Positions 9,806 to 19,136 of a stretch of DNA of 35,200 nt are shown here, piece by piece. The notes under the pieces were generated by a model. It was not told the DNA's origin, did no database searches, and saw nothing but the letters and a program-made list of their open reading frames with translations. Numbering within the stretch: the first letter of the stretch is position 1; each line of letters begins with the position of its first letter. The translations under genes were made by a program, and so were the position numbers. This DNA comes from Terriglobia bacterium (GTDB lineage Bacteria > Acidobacteriota > Terriglobia > Terriglobales > Acidobacteriaceae): NCBI GenBank assembly GCA_020073015.1, contig JAIQFZ010000033.1, positions 1-35,200 of the forward strand, in the 5' to 3' direction.

Positions 9806-10273
9806 CTATTTCTTCTTGGGCGCGGGTGAATAGTGCAGGTGGACGACCTTCCACACTCCCTTGCGCTTGAACCAGACGTCCGACTCCTGGAACTCCTCGT
9901 CGGTGACTTCGCCTTTGGGCGAGCGGGTTTTGACGCGCAACAGATAACTCGCAACGGCCGTGTCTCCGCTCGGGTCGATCTGCACGTGCATATCGGAAAC
10001 CTGACCCGACTCGATCCGTCCGCCGCTCTTGATGAATTCAGTCCACGACTTTACGTATTGCGGCAAATCGGTGCGTCCCTCCGGAAGCCATTGCGTGAAG
10101 TCGGGGGAGTAGTAGGCGAAATAGGCAGGAAGATCGTTCGCGGCATAGACCGCGTTCATCTTCTCTTCCAAGTTGCGGATTTCCTTTTCAACCCGGGATT
10201 GTTGCGCGGCACACGGGAGGGTTAGAGCGATGCTCATCAGAATCAGCACAACGGCAATCCTTCGATTGTTCAT
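9806..10273 (-). CDS. Secreted SnoaL-like / DUF4440 protein inside the oxidoreductase operon
   Basis: The protein has 155 residues, with a Sec signal peptide (MNNRRIAVVLILMSIALTLPCAAQ). The mature part shows the DUF4440 pattern: EIRNLEEKMNAVYAANDLPAYFAYYSPDFTQW, then DTAVASYLLRV and a final SDVWFKRKGVWKVVHLHYS strand pair. ATG 10273 is favoured because GGAGG lies 5 nt upstream; the ATG at 10285 is part of that ribosome site. It sits between two spermidine-dehydrogenase-like genes (24 nt and 31 nt gaps), so it is almost certainly co-transcribed with them. A role in binding or dehydrating the oxidised product is possible, but there is no catalytic evidence. Confidence 0.82.
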   Translation of the reverse strand: MNNRRIAVVLILMSIALTLPCAAQQSRVEKEIRNLEEKMNAVYAANDLPAYFAYYSPDFTQWLPEGRTDLPQYVKSWTEFIKSGGRIESGQVSDMHVQIDPSGDTAVASYLLRVKTRSPKGEVTDEEFQESDVWFKRKGVWKVVHLHYSPAPKKK

Positions 10274-10297
10274 TCCTTCCTCCATAGAGTTGGTGCA

Positions 10298-12277
10298 TTA
10301 GCTCGACAACAATTCCTGTACAGCTCGGTAGCCTTGATCGATAGCCTGGTCGGTATAGGCGGCGGCAGCGGCGTCGGAATTCGCAATGGCAATGCGCCCA
10401 AAGCGTTGCCGCGCAATGTCACACGGGCGCTTCCCCTCCGGCCAATCCGGATCCCACAGCGGGTTGTATTCGTAAGCGTACCCGTGAGGCCAGCGATTCA
10501 CTGTGATCGCGTCGATATCGCGCGCTGGATCAAGCCCACCGGAACCCAACACTCGCCCGAGCTGGTCGCGGACATTTCGTTCGAACGTTTCAAACGAGGT
10601 GGCTAGCAAATCGTAGTGACCGGCGCGTTGCTGCTCCCTCGCGGACAGGCCAGGCTGGCAGGGGGCACGCAGCATGTGCACAAGGATCGGCTCATCCGGT
10701 GATTGCGAAGATTTGTAGTCGCCGATATTAACGCTCTGGTCCAGATTGATCGAAGAATGGTACATGCCGGGACAGGAGACACTGCGAACCCCAAGTTTGC
10801 GAAACGCGTTCCAATTACGGAGCGCCACCACCGTGTACACCAGCGGCACCTTGACCCCGTAGCGCAGGGCTTTCTTCTGTTCCTCTGGAAGCTCTGGACA
10901 GATGTAAGGAATCACCGTATTCCAGCAGGCCAGCAAGGCTCCCTTGGCTCGAACACTGTATACCTTTTGATCTCGGCCGTAGAGGACATCCACCTCCTTT
11001 GCGGAAGCAGCATCTCCCACGTGACGCACCGCCACTGCGGTGCTGTTCAGTCGTATGCGAACGGAAGAATCGCCATGATCCAAGCGGCCATAATCCATTC
11101 GGGCGGTTACGATGTCCTCCGCGGTGCTGCCTGGAGCGGAACCGGGGACCAACGACCGCACCAACATGCGCGCAATGGATGCGTTCCCATCGGGAAAATG
11201 AAAGTGATACTCCTCTTGCGGAGTCACTGCTCCCAACGCAGTGAAGGTTAGCCCCTTGGACGGTGTGCGGTCCAGACCCATTCCTTGAAAGCCTGGAAAA
11301 TACAAAGCCCAGCAATCCAGGGCTGGAACCGCGTCGATACCGATTCCGTACAGACCATGCGTACGGGATTGATAGAAAGGAATCACATCGGGGTGGGCCT
11401 TCACTACATTGAGCAGAAAGTCTTTGTAGCTCATCCGCGAGAGGCGTGCCTTCTTCTCCGCTTGCGGCGCTCCCTGCATGTAGTCGGCAGTGCCCTCTTG
11501 AATGCGGACAATGCTTTCCTGGGCATTGGTGGATAGAGGGGTCTTGGCCAGAAATTGTCCCCATTTCTTACCCGATGCACTTTGCGGACCGAAGAAGCCG
11601 CCAGGCGCGCCTGTGACGAGCCGCTCGGTGCCGAAAGTATCCTTGTCGAAGAAGTAGCCAGAACCGAGATCGCGGAAGGCTACGTTGCCGCTGTACTTCT
11701 TCTCCAGGACTGGAGGATCGATACCTAGCTCTGTGAGTAAGCCGCGCGCTTCCTTGCTATAAGGAAACGGAGATTCAATGGAGACCGTACCGCCATTGGT
11801 GAGCAACAGCCGGCCGCCGGGGCGGAACTCGTTTCTCTTGGCGTGTCCGCCAAAGTCGTCGTGGTTGTCGAGGATGAGAATGCGAGCGGAAGGTCCGGCG
11901 TGCTCACGAAAGAAATATGCCGCCGCCAGGCCGCTGATGCCGCCACCTACGACGACCAAATCATAGGTCTCTCCGGTATCTGTGGGCTTGCCAGCTTTCT
12001 CCCAGAAGTTACCGTCACGTACGGAGTGGGCAGTTTCAAAAGCTCCGGGATGGCTACCGCGCATCCCGGTGAGCGTAGGCGGGTAATAGCCGGGAGCATC
12101 CTGGGCGGTCGGCGCGGATGTTTGGGCGGCAAGCATTCCGGGGAGCCACGTGCTGGCGAGCGCTCCTGCCACGCCGATCGTTACCCCGTTCAAGAAATCG
12201 CGACGCGTGATGTTGCGGTCCATGCCCAGTTCGCGGTCGCGGGATCGAGTGACATCTTCGTGCTCTGGATTAGCCAT
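10298..12277 (-). CDS. Tat-exported spermidine dehydrogenase-like FAD oxidoreductase (paralog 2)
   Basis: The protein has 659 residues. The N-terminus has RSRDRELGMDRNITRRDFLNG with the twin arginines at 25-26, then a hydrophobic segment to ~50. GGGISG lies at 111-116, followed by RILILDNHDDFGGHAKRNEF. The C-terminal RWPHGYAYEYNPLWDPDW and FGRIAIANSDA blocks are intact. It begins 6 nt after the stop of paralog 3, so the two are translationally close. The three complete copies keep the same motifs but diverge in the middle region (~190-330), where the substrate funnel would be expected. The family reaction is polyamine cleavage with FAD; actual specificity is unknown. Confidence 0.85.
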   Translation of the reverse strand: MANPEHEDVTRSRDRELGMDRNITRRDFLNGVTIGVAGALASTWLPGMLAAQTSAPTAQDAPGYYPPTLTGMRGSHPGAFETAHSVRDGNFWEKAGKPTDTGETYDLVVVGGGISGLAAAYFFREHAGPSARILILDNHDDFGGHAKRNEFRPGGRLLLTNGGTVSIESPFPYSKEARGLLTELGIDPPVLEKKYSGNVAFRDLGSGYFFDKDTFGTERLVTGAPGGFFGPQSASGKKWGQFLAKTPLSTNAQESIVRIQEGTADYMQGAPQAEKKARLSRMSYKDFLLNVVKAHPDVIPFYQSRTHGLYGIGIDAVPALDCWALYFPGFQGMGLDRTPSKGLTFTALGAVTPQEEYHFHFPDGNASIARMLVRSLVPGSAPGSTAEDIVTARMDYGRLDHGDSSVRIRLNSTAVAVRHVGDAASAKEVDVLYGRDQKVYSVRAKGALLACWNTVIPYICPELPEEQKKALRYGVKVPLVYTVVALRNWNAFRKLGVRSVSCPGMYHSSINLDQSVNIGDYKSSQSPDEPILVHMLRAPCQPGLSAREQQRAGHYDLLATSFETFERNVRDQLGRVLGSGGLDPARDIDAITVNRWPHGYAYEYNPLWDPDWPEGKRPCDIARQRFGRIAIANSDAAAAAYTDQAIDQGYRAVQELLSS

Positions 12278-12283
12278 GGTTGT

Positions 12284-14224
12284 TTATGCACCCTTCAGTT
12301 GTTCCTGAACTGCACGATAAGCTTGGTCGATGGCGGCGTCTGTGTAAGCGCGGGCACCGGCGTCGGAATTCGCAATCGAGATACGCCCAAATTGTTTCCG
12401 CCCGACCACACAGGGACGCTCATCCCGCGCCCATTGCGGATCGGAATAAGAATCGTATTCATACGCGTATCCGTGTGCCCAGCGGTTCACAGTAATGGCA
12501 GCAACGTCCCGCGCCGCATCGAATCCACCTGGCGAGAGCATCCGATTTAACTGATCGCGGATGCTGCGCTCAAAGGTGGAAAATGGCGTGTCCATCAGCT
12601 CAAACCTCCCCATCTGGTACTGCTCACGGCGCGGCAGGCCGGGCTTGCAAGGCGTTCGCAGCATGAACAGCACCATCGGTTCTTGCGGAGTACTTGGGAA
12701 TCGATATTCGCCCAGGCTGACAGGGAAGTCCAGCGTAGTGAAGCAGTGATAGCTGCCAGGGGAAACAACTTGCCGGATGCCCAGCTTATGAAACGCGGTC
12801 CAGTTGCGAATGGCCACATGAGTGTAGATGAATGGTTCCTTGACGCCATAGTGCAGAGCTTCCTTCTGCCCCGCCGGCAGTTCAGGACAAAGATAAGGAA
12901 TCATGCCGTTGTAGCAGGCCAGTACGCAGGCGCTTGCTTTTGCGCTCCGCAGCTTTCCTTCTTGCACATATGCGACTTCCACTTCTTTCGGGTCCCGCGC
13001 GCCGAGATGGCGCACGCGCACAGCGGTACTGTTCAGCCGAATGCGAATAGGAGATGAGGGCTGATCGAGTTTGTCATAATCGGCGCGGGCTGTGACCACA
13101 TCTTCCATCGTGTGCCCGGCAATCGAACCTGGCACTAGTGACCGAACCAGCAGCCGAGCAATGGAGGCATTGCCATCTGGGAAGTGAAAAATATAAGGCT
13201 CTTCTTTTTCTTCCTTGTCTTCTCGCGCACTCAGGCCCATGCCGTCGAAGCCCGCGTAACGGTAGGCCCCGTAGTCGTCAGGATTCCTATAGCAAGCTAG
13301 CGCGGAGATCGCGTCAATCCCCACAGCGAACAAGTCGTGCGTATATGTCTGAAAGAACGGGAGCACAGCGGGATTTGCGTGGCATACTTCCGTGAGGAAC
13401 GTGGCGTAACTTATCTTCGCCAAGCGCGCGTACTTTTCTTCGCGTGTAAGGCCCGGGAGATAATCCTTCTTCTCCGTGTAAAGGCGAACGATCTCTTGCT
13501 GTACTTTGAGAGGAAGCGGAGACTTGTTCAGAAATTCCGCCCAGCCGACCGAGCCCATGCCGGGCACGCAGCGATCTTCGCCGAAGGTTTCTTTGCTGAA
13601 AAAGCAAGCCGTACCCAGGTGGGAGTACAGTTTCTGGTCGTACGCCTTGTAGAAGACCTTCGGCTCGATTCCTAAGTCCTTTAGAACGCCTTTGGCTACA
13701 TCGCTGTACTCGGAAGGACTTTCGATAGATTGGGTTCCTCCGTTGCTTAGGAGCAAACGCCCCCCAACCCGGAACTCGTTGCGCCGGGCGTGGCCGCCGA
13801 AATCGTCATGATTGTCGAGAACGAGAATGCGGGATTTGGGACCGGCCTGCTTGCGAAAGAAGTAAGCCGCGGCCAAACCGCTGATGCCGCCTCCTACCAC
13901 GATCAGGTCATAGGTCTCGCCGGTGTCTGTCGGATTTCCGGCAGTCTCCCAAAAAGTCCCGTCACGCAGAGAGTGGGCAACATCATAGGCGCCCGGCTGG
14001 CTCCCCCTCATGCCGGTCAATCCAGGCGGATAGATTCCAGCGGGGTGGGGGACTACTTCCCCAGCAGCTTCCGAGCCCAAGGCCAAATGGTGCACGCTAC
14101 CGTAGCCCAGCGCACCGATACCCACCGCCACGCCGTTGAGAAAGTCACGGCGGGTGATACGGCGCCCCACTCCGAGTTCGCGGTCGCGCGATCGAATGAC
14201 GTCTCTTTTATCGGACTCAGCCAC
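12284..14224 (-). CDS. Tat-exported spermidine dehydrogenase-like FAD oxidoreductase (paralog 3)
   Basis: The protein has 646 residues. The start is GTG at 14224, because the conserved RSRDRELG leader follows directly and GGGAAGGA lies ~10 nt upstream. The Tat motif is RITRRDFLNG (Arg25-Arg26). The Rossmann motif GGGISG is at 111-116, then RILVLDNHDDFGGHARRNEF. The C-terminal signature is slightly altered to RWAHGYAYEYDSYSDPQW, unlike the PHGY and NPL of the other three copies, which may mark a change in substrate. It is the first oxidoreductase gene of the minus-strand run and lies 115 nt downstream of the gamma-glutamyltransferase gene. Confidence 0.85.
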   Translation of the reverse strand: MAESDKRDVIRSRDRELGVGRRITRRDFLNGVAVGIGALGYGSVHHLALGSEAAGEVVPHPAGIYPPGLTGMRGSQPGAYDVAHSLRDGTFWETAGNPTDTGETYDLIVVGGGISGLAAAYFFRKQAGPKSRILVLDNHDDFGGHARRNEFRVGGRLLLSNGGTQSIESPSEYSDVAKGVLKDLGIEPKVFYKAYDQKLYSHLGTACFFSKETFGEDRCVPGMGSVGWAEFLNKSPLPLKVQQEIVRLYTEKKDYLPGLTREEKYARLAKISYATFLTEVCHANPAVLPFFQTYTHDLFAVGIDAISALACYRNPDDYGAYRYAGFDGMGLSAREDKEEKEEPYIFHFPDGNASIARLLVRSLVPGSIAGHTMEDVVTARADYDKLDQPSSPIRIRLNSTAVRVRHLGARDPKEVEVAYVQEGKLRSAKASACVLACYNGMIPYLCPELPAGQKEALHYGVKEPFIYTHVAIRNWTAFHKLGIRQVVSPGSYHCFTTLDFPVSLGEYRFPSTPQEPMVLFMLRTPCKPGLPRREQYQMGRFELMDTPFSTFERSIRDQLNRMLSPGGFDAARDVAAITVNRWAHGYAYEYDSYSDPQWARDERPCVVGRKQFGRISIANSDAGARAYTDAAIDQAYRAVQEQLKGA

Positions 14225-14339
14225 GGTTCAGTGTCCTTCCCTTACCCTTTGCGCCTGCATCGCAGTCATTGGCGCAGACCCTAACAGTCTCGTTGCATCG
14301 TCTGCCCGAACCCGGATTTGAAAATGTCCATGGCATGCC

Positions 14340-16019
14340 CTACCGCATCGGGATTGGCTCGGGCTCGGCTGAGCCATCAGCACGCGGGTCGGAAGCGCCA
14401 AAATTTGTGCCCGTCTTGGAGTTGTGAAGAACGGCTTGGCCTCGTCCCATGAATGCGGAGTATTCTTTCCTCACAACCAGGTCGTGCCCTTTCTGGCGCA
14501 ATTGACCCTGCACTTCGGACGCGATCCGTGACTCGATCACGATCGTGCACTTGATGGGTTCGCCGGTATCGCGGATGGTGAACCTCGGAGCGGAAAGTGC
14601 CGCCTGGATGTTCATTCCGTAATCGACCACGTTGGAAACGAACTGTGCATGAGCGAGCGGCTGATTGGAGCCACCCATGATTCCGAAGCCTGCGTGCAAG
14701 TCTCCGTGCTCCATGAATGCCGGAATGATGGTGTGGAAGGGACGCTTGCGGGGCGCGAGGGCATTGGGATGGCTGGGATCGAGCACGAACAGACCGCCGC
14801 GGTCCTGCAGCAGGAATCCGCGGCCGGTCACAGCCACTCCTGAGCCGAAGTAGTCATACACACTTTGAATGAGAGAAGCGATATTGCCCTCGGTGTCGAC
14901 GACCGCAAGATAAGTCGTGTCGCTCTTTGCCGGGGCGCCGCTGGCCGGCGTACAGTTCGCCTTTGCGGGATCGATGAGGGCCGCTCGTTGCGCCGCGTAC
15001 GCTGGGGAAAGCAGGCCTTTCACCGGCACATGAGAAAATCGCGGGTCGGCGTCATAGCGGTAGAGATCGGCATAGGCCAGCTTCATGGCCTCGATCTTCT
15101 TATGTAGTTCTGTCGCGCCTTGGGGGCCGTCTGTGTCAGGTTGTGACGTGGCCATGACGTTCAGCATTTCAAGCGCAGCCATCCCCTGGCCGTTGGGCGG
15201 CAGTTCGTAGACCTTCCAGCCGCGGTAGTCCACCGAAATCGGTTCCACCCACTCGGAAGAAAATTCCGCCAGATCATCGGCCTGCATGGTGCCGCCCAGA
15301 GCGGATGAAGTCTTCAGAATGTCTTGCGCAATTTCACCGCGATAAAAAGCCTGCGATCCTTTTTCCGCGATCAAACGGAGGGTCCTGGCAAGATCAGGAT
15401 TGGAAAACATCTCTCCCACTTCCGGAATCTTGCCATGCAGAAGAAACAGACGCTGCGCTTCGTCGGTCTGCTTGAGTTTGTTCTGCCCGATACCCCAGAA
15501 ATCGTGAATGATCTCCGGAACCGCGTAACCGTGCTCGGCATAGAAGATTGCGGGAGTGAAAAGAGTTTTCCAGGGGAGCCGACCAAAGCGCTGATGGGCC
15601 TTTTCCCATCCGTCGACGGCCCCGGGAACCGTCACGCTGTGGATGCCGTCCTCAGGCATCACAGTAATACCTTGCTTCTTGAGGAAATCAATCGTTAGGT
15701 TTTTTGGCGCCCAGCCGCTGGCATTCAACCCGTACAGCTTCCCGCTCTTGGCGTCCCAATAAAGAAGAAACAGGTCGCCGCCGATGCCGTTCATCATCGG
15801 CTCCGTTACACCGAGCACCGCATTGGCGGCTATGGCCGCATCCATAGCGGAACCGCCCTTGGCGAGAATCTGCGCCCCCGCCTGCGAAGCCAAAACGTGG
15901 CTTGTGGCCACAATGCCGCGGTCAGTGATCACCATGGAACGGCCATAAGGACGATCCTGCGCCAGGACTGCGCACGACCAAACACAAAACAAGACGAACA
16001 GGCACATGAATCGGCGCAT
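14340..16019 (-). CDS. ggt: Gamma-glutamyltransferase precursor
   Basis: The protein has 559 residues, the usual length for the family. The signal peptide is MRRFMCLFVLFCVWSCAVLAQ. The large-subunit start (GIVATSHVLASQAGAQIL, GGSAMDAAIAANAVLGVTEP, GIGGDLFLLYWD) is typical. The autocatalytic cleavage site is in AKSDTTYLAVVD; the first Thr (~368) should become the nucleophile of the small subunit, as in the Escherichia coli enzyme. The substrate-binding region contains LLQDRGGLF and APRKRPFHTIIPAF, and GIMGGSNQPLAH corresponds to the conserved glycine-rich site. ATG 16019 is chosen because GGGGAG lies 6 nt upstream. It transfers or hydrolyses gamma-glutamyl groups in the periplasm. It precedes three amine-oxidase-like genes on the same strand, so a link to gamma-glutamyl-amine use is conceivable. 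Confidence 0.92.
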   Translation of the reverse strand: MRRFMCLFVLFCVWSCAVLAQDRPYGRSMVITDRGIVATSHVLASQAGAQILAKGGSAMDAAIAANAVLGVTEPMMNGIGGDLFLLYWDAKSGKLYGLNASGWAPKNLTIDFLKKQGITVMPEDGIHSVTVPGAVDGWEKAHQRFGRLPWKTLFTPAIFYAEHGYAVPEIIHDFWGIGQNKLKQTDEAQRLFLLHGKIPEVGEMFSNPDLARTLRLIAEKGSQAFYRGEIAQDILKTSSALGGTMQADDLAEFSSEWVEPISVDYRGWKVYELPPNGQGMAALEMLNVMATSQPDTDGPQGATELHKKIEAMKLAYADLYRYDADPRFSHVPVKGLLSPAYAAQRAALIDPAKANCTPASGAPAKSDTTYLAVVDTEGNIASLIQSVYDYFGSGVAVTGRGFLLQDRGGLFVLDPSHPNALAPRKRPFHTIIPAFMEHGDLHAGFGIMGGSNQPLAHAQFVSNVVDYGMNIQAALSAPRFTIRDTGEPIKCTIVIESRIASEVQGQLRQKGHDLVVRKEYSAFMGRGQAVLHNSKTGTNFGASDPRADGSAEPEPIPMR

Positions 16020-16061
16020 GGAACTCCCCATATGTGTCCCGTGATGATAACCGCTGTTTGC

Positions 16062-16088
16062 TTGACAGACCATGTACATTACTATAAG
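16062..16088 (+). promoter_or_regulatory. Possible sigma70 promoter for the metallo-hydrolase gene
   Basis: TTGACA (16062-16067) is followed after a short 15-nt spacer by TATAAG (16083-16088). It would give a leader of about 100 nt before the gene at 16193. The -35 is perfect but the spacer is shorter than ideal. It lies in the divergent gap with ggt. Confidence 0.35.
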
Positions 16089-16192
16089 TCCGCAAGGTTA
16101 GAGAAAGGAGTTGGGGCTGTCAAGGGGAGCGAACTGTCGCCCAGTATGCCGGCTTCACTACAGCCCGCAGCAGCCGCTCTTGTGATGAATCA

Positions 16193-17161
16193 ATGACGAA
16201 AGACATCTGGAAAACCATCACCGAAGTCGGCATGCTTCTTTGCTTCTTTCTCGTTTGCGCGGGTTCGACATCTGCCCAAAGCGCCGACTTCAGCCTGCAC
16301 AGGATTGGAGATGATGTATGGGCTGCGATTGTGACGGATGCGGGCAAAGCCGGCGGTAACGCAGGGTTTGTGGTTGGAGATGAAGCTATCGCCGTGATCG
16401 ATACCTTCGAAGATCCGGGTGCGGCACGTGAGTTGTTGGCCGCCATACGGAAGATCAGTACCCTGCCGATTCGCTTTGTCATCAACACTCACTACCACCT
16501 GGACCATGTAAACGGGAACGATGTGTTCGCCAATGCCGGCGCCATGGTTATTGCTCACCGCAACGTGCGCGCGTGGATGCGCACTGAAAACCTGAAGTGG
16601 TGGGGAGACGCCATCAAGCCCGCCGATAAGGCACGCGTGCAATCGCTCAAGTTGCCGGACATCATTTACGACGACCGGATCGATCTTTACCTTGGAAAAA
16701 GATTGCTCAAAGTTCGTTTCCTGCCGGGCCACACAGGGGGAGATTCCGTGGTGCATGTGCCCGATGCCCAGGTAGTCTTCTGCGGGGACCTCTTGTGGAA
16801 AGAACATATTCCCAATCTGATGGATGCTTCGACGGACAAGTGGGTCGATACGTTGGATTCATTGCGCAACAGCCACGCTCAATCCGTATTCGTCCCGGGC
16901 CACGGCGGGGTCGCCAATTCGGCAGACATCGCGACTTTCAAAGGCTATTTGGTGGGCTTGCGCGCAGCGGTTCGCGATGCGCAGCGCGACGGCAAATCCG
17001 GCGACGCACTCGTAAATGCCATCCTGCCGGGATTCAAGCAAAAATACGGCGCTTGGGGCTTCTTTGATGATTTCGCGAAGGACAATATCGTGCAGACAGC
17101 GCAAGAACTCGACGGACACAAACAAGTGCCTCAACCCGCACAGGCCGAAGGGCGGCAATAG
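16193..17161 (+). CDS. Secreted metallo-beta-lactamase-fold hydrolase
   Basis: The protein has 322 residues. The N-terminus contains a signal peptide (hydrophobic MLLCFFLVCAG, then STSAQ). Metal ligands are all visible: THYHLDH gives His100, His102, Asp104 and His105; FLPGHTGGD gives His180; FCGDLLW gives Asp199; and VPGHGGV gives His237. This is the complete binuclear zinc set of the MBL superfamily and resembles the SoxH/glyoxalase-II-like branch more than true beta-lactamases. The ribosome site before ATG 16193 is weak; an internal ATG at residue 14 is an alternative start and would still leave a signal peptide. The substrate is unknown. It is divergent from ggt and convergent with the amidohydrolase at 17266. 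Confidence 0.85.
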   Translation: MTKDIWKTITEVGMLLCFFLVCAGSTSAQSADFSLHRIGDDVWAAIVTDAGKAGGNAGFVVGDEAIAVIDTFEDPGAARELLAAIRKISTLPIRFVINTHYHLDHVNGNDVFANAGAMVIAHRNVRAWMRTENLKWWGDAIKPADKARVQSLKLPDIIYDDRIDLYLGKRLLKVRFLPGHTGGDSVVHVPDAQVVFCGDLLWKEHIPNLMDASTDKWVDTLDSLRNSHAQSVFVPGHGGVANSADIATFKGYLVGLRAAVRDAQRDGKSGDALVNAILPGFKQKYGAWGFFDDFAKDNIVQTAQELDGHKQVPQPAQAEGRQ

Positions 17162-17265
17162 TCCGAGCAACGATTTCCTGAAAAGTAGATGCTGTGAACT
17201 ACCACCCAGTTTGGAGGCACTCCATGAAACTCCGCAATCGATTTGGATTCTACAACCCTCCTTGC

Positions 17266-19008
17266 TCAGTGCGTCGCTTGTACGACCTTGCCGTCGACGA
17301 TTGTCAGTTTCACCGTGATGTCCTTGAGTTTGTCGGGCGGCACTGTCAGGGGATCATCGGACACGACAATCAAGTCAGCCAGTTTGCCCTTCTCGATCGA
17401 GCCCTTCATTTTTTCCTCAAATCCTGAATACGCTCCGTACATCGTGTAGATACGAATGGCCTCGGCCGGAGTGATCGCCTGCTGGGGCGCAAGAAGCTCG
17501 CCGGAACGCGTCTTCCGTGTCACCATCGCCCACATCGAGAAGAACGGGTTCATCGACTCGGGCATCGAACCTAGAGAATCCGAATTCCCCGGCGGCCGGA
17601 ATCCTTCATCCAGCAGCGTGCGGTAGATGAAGGGGACTTCAGCCTGGGTTCCCTTGAACGCCCGGCCCAGATATATCCATGCACCCGTCGGAACAGGAAT
17701 GATGCCGAGCCTCTTCATGCGATCGAGCTGCTCCTGGCTTGTCGCTCCGGCCTCCTGGTTGCCCGCATGTTCGATCCGATTGCGAGCATCAGCGCGAGGA
17801 TATTCATGCTGCGCTAACTGGTAGGCGTCAAGCGCCATGTCCTGTGCCCTATCACCCAGCGCGTGAATCCAAATCTGGAAATCGTTCTTTTGCGCCTCAG
17901 CTACGACTCGATTGAGTGTCGGCTGAGTCATTTTGGGCACGCCGACCCATTTTTCTTTCTGTCCCGGCGGATCGTAGCGCAGACCGGTCTCGCTCTCGCC
18001 ATCCAGGAAAAGCTTGATCCCGCCGATTTTGAGCCAATCGTTTCCGAAACCGGTGTGTATGCCATACTTCAGGAAATTTTCATCGAAAGCGGCATCGGGA
18101 TCCCGATCATTCGCAATGTTCAGAATGAGCTGGCAACGGAGCCGAACGGGCAGATCGCCCTTGGCGAGCAAATCCTGATATATGCGAAGCCCATCGGCGC
18201 TGGGAAAATCGTAGATCGTAGTGACACCTTTGCCGGCAAATCCTTGCAGCACCTCTTTCACACTTTGCTCACGCACGTCATAGGCCGGTTTGGGGATCAA
18301 AGCGAGCATGCGGCCAAACATTTCACTCAATCGTCCCGTTGGTTCTCCAGTATTGGGATCTTTCCAAATCTTTGATCCCTCGGGATCAGGAGTATTCTTA
18401 CCGATATGAGCAAGCTCAAGCGCCCTGCTATTCACAACAATCTCGTGCGCGCTTTCTCTCACGAGCGCGGGATGATGGGGTGCTGCCGAATCGAGCTGTT
18501 GCCGGGTTGGCATTGGCTGACCCCAGCCGCCCGCCCCCACGATCCATTCTCCTGCGGCAGTGTTATGGGCACGCTCTTTTATCTTCTGAAGCATCTCGTC
18601 GACATCTTTCAGCGGAGGAACGTGCAGATCAAGCATTCGGTGATAATCTGCAATTCCCTCAATATGCGTGTGGGCATCGATGAAGCCTGGAAGAACTGTC
18701 TTGCCGTGAAGCTGGATTACGTGGGTGGTGGGCCCAATTAGCTCCCGTATTACGGCGTTGTCGCCCACTGCCAGAATGCGTCCGCCCTTGATTGCTACCG
18801 CCTGCACAATAGAGTTGTCAGATACGACGGTTATCACTTTGCCATCCAGCAAAGCGAGGTCTGCTGCGCCATCGACCAAGCGCGGGTCCGAGCCAACATC
18901 CCCTTTCGCTACTGCCTGCCTACGCTCGGGTACTACGGTGAGTAACATCACCGTTGTGATTACGATGAAAGATGCGCCGCGCAAAACGGCTAACCGTGGT
19001 TCAGCCAT
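17266..19008 (-). CDS. Exported amidohydrolase (Amidohydro_3 / YtcJ-like)
   Basis: With the start used here the protein has about 580 residues. The N-terminus (MAEPRLAVLRGASFIVITTVMLLTVV) is a signal peptide or membrane anchor. The composite amidohydrolase domain shows ALLDGKVITVVSDN, GGRILAVGDN, the metal-binding HxH (His113, His115 in VLPGFIDAHTHIEG), IHALGDRAQD, RIEHAG and GKLADLIVVSDDP at the end. ATG 19008 has GAGAG 5 nt upstream and is preferred; ATGs at 19020 and 19035 are in frame but have poorer ribosome sites. It is a diverged relative of the gene at 744, with a Sec-type or anchor N-terminus instead of Tat. The substrate is not evident. Confidence 0.85.
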   Translation of the reverse strand: MAEPRLAVLRGASFIVITTVMLLTVVPERRQAVAKGDVGSDPRLVDGAADLALLDGKVITVVSDNSIVQAVAIKGGRILAVGDNAVIRELIGPTTHVIQLHGKTVLPGFIDAHTHIEGIADYHRMLDLHVPPLKDVDEMLQKIKERAHNTAAGEWIVGAGGWGQPMPTRQQLDSAAPHHPALVRESAHEIVVNSRALELAHIGKNTPDPEGSKIWKDPNTGEPTGRLSEMFGRMLALIPKPAYDVREQSVKEVLQGFAGKGVTTIYDFPSADGLRIYQDLLAKGDLPVRLRCQLILNIANDRDPDAAFDENFLKYGIHTGFGNDWLKIGGIKLFLDGESETGLRYDPPGQKEKWVGVPKMTQPTLNRVVAEAQKNDFQIWIHALGDRAQDMALDAYQLAQHEYPRADARNRIEHAGNQEAGATSQEQLDRMKRLGIIPVPTGAWIYLGRAFKGTQAEVPFIYRTLLDEGFRPPGNSDSLGSMPESMNPFFSMWAMVTRKTRSGELLAPQQAITPAEAIRIYTMYGAYSGFEEKMKGSIEKGKLADLIVVSDDPLTVPPDKLKDITVKLTIVDGKVVQATH

Positions 19009-19136
19009 GTCTGCTCTCATTACTCGATGTCGCATTTAGCGAAACAGTCGGGACACTTTACCATATTTATGTAATGTTGCTACACTACGGCATCATTTGG
19101 AACTAGAGACTGTGAGCACTCCAAGGGGAGCACTGT

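Noticed and set aside
10815-11564. 249-codon minus-strand ORF within the second oxidoreductase paralog
   Set aside because: It is a shifted-frame reading of the real gene at 10298-12277, which has intact motifs throughout.
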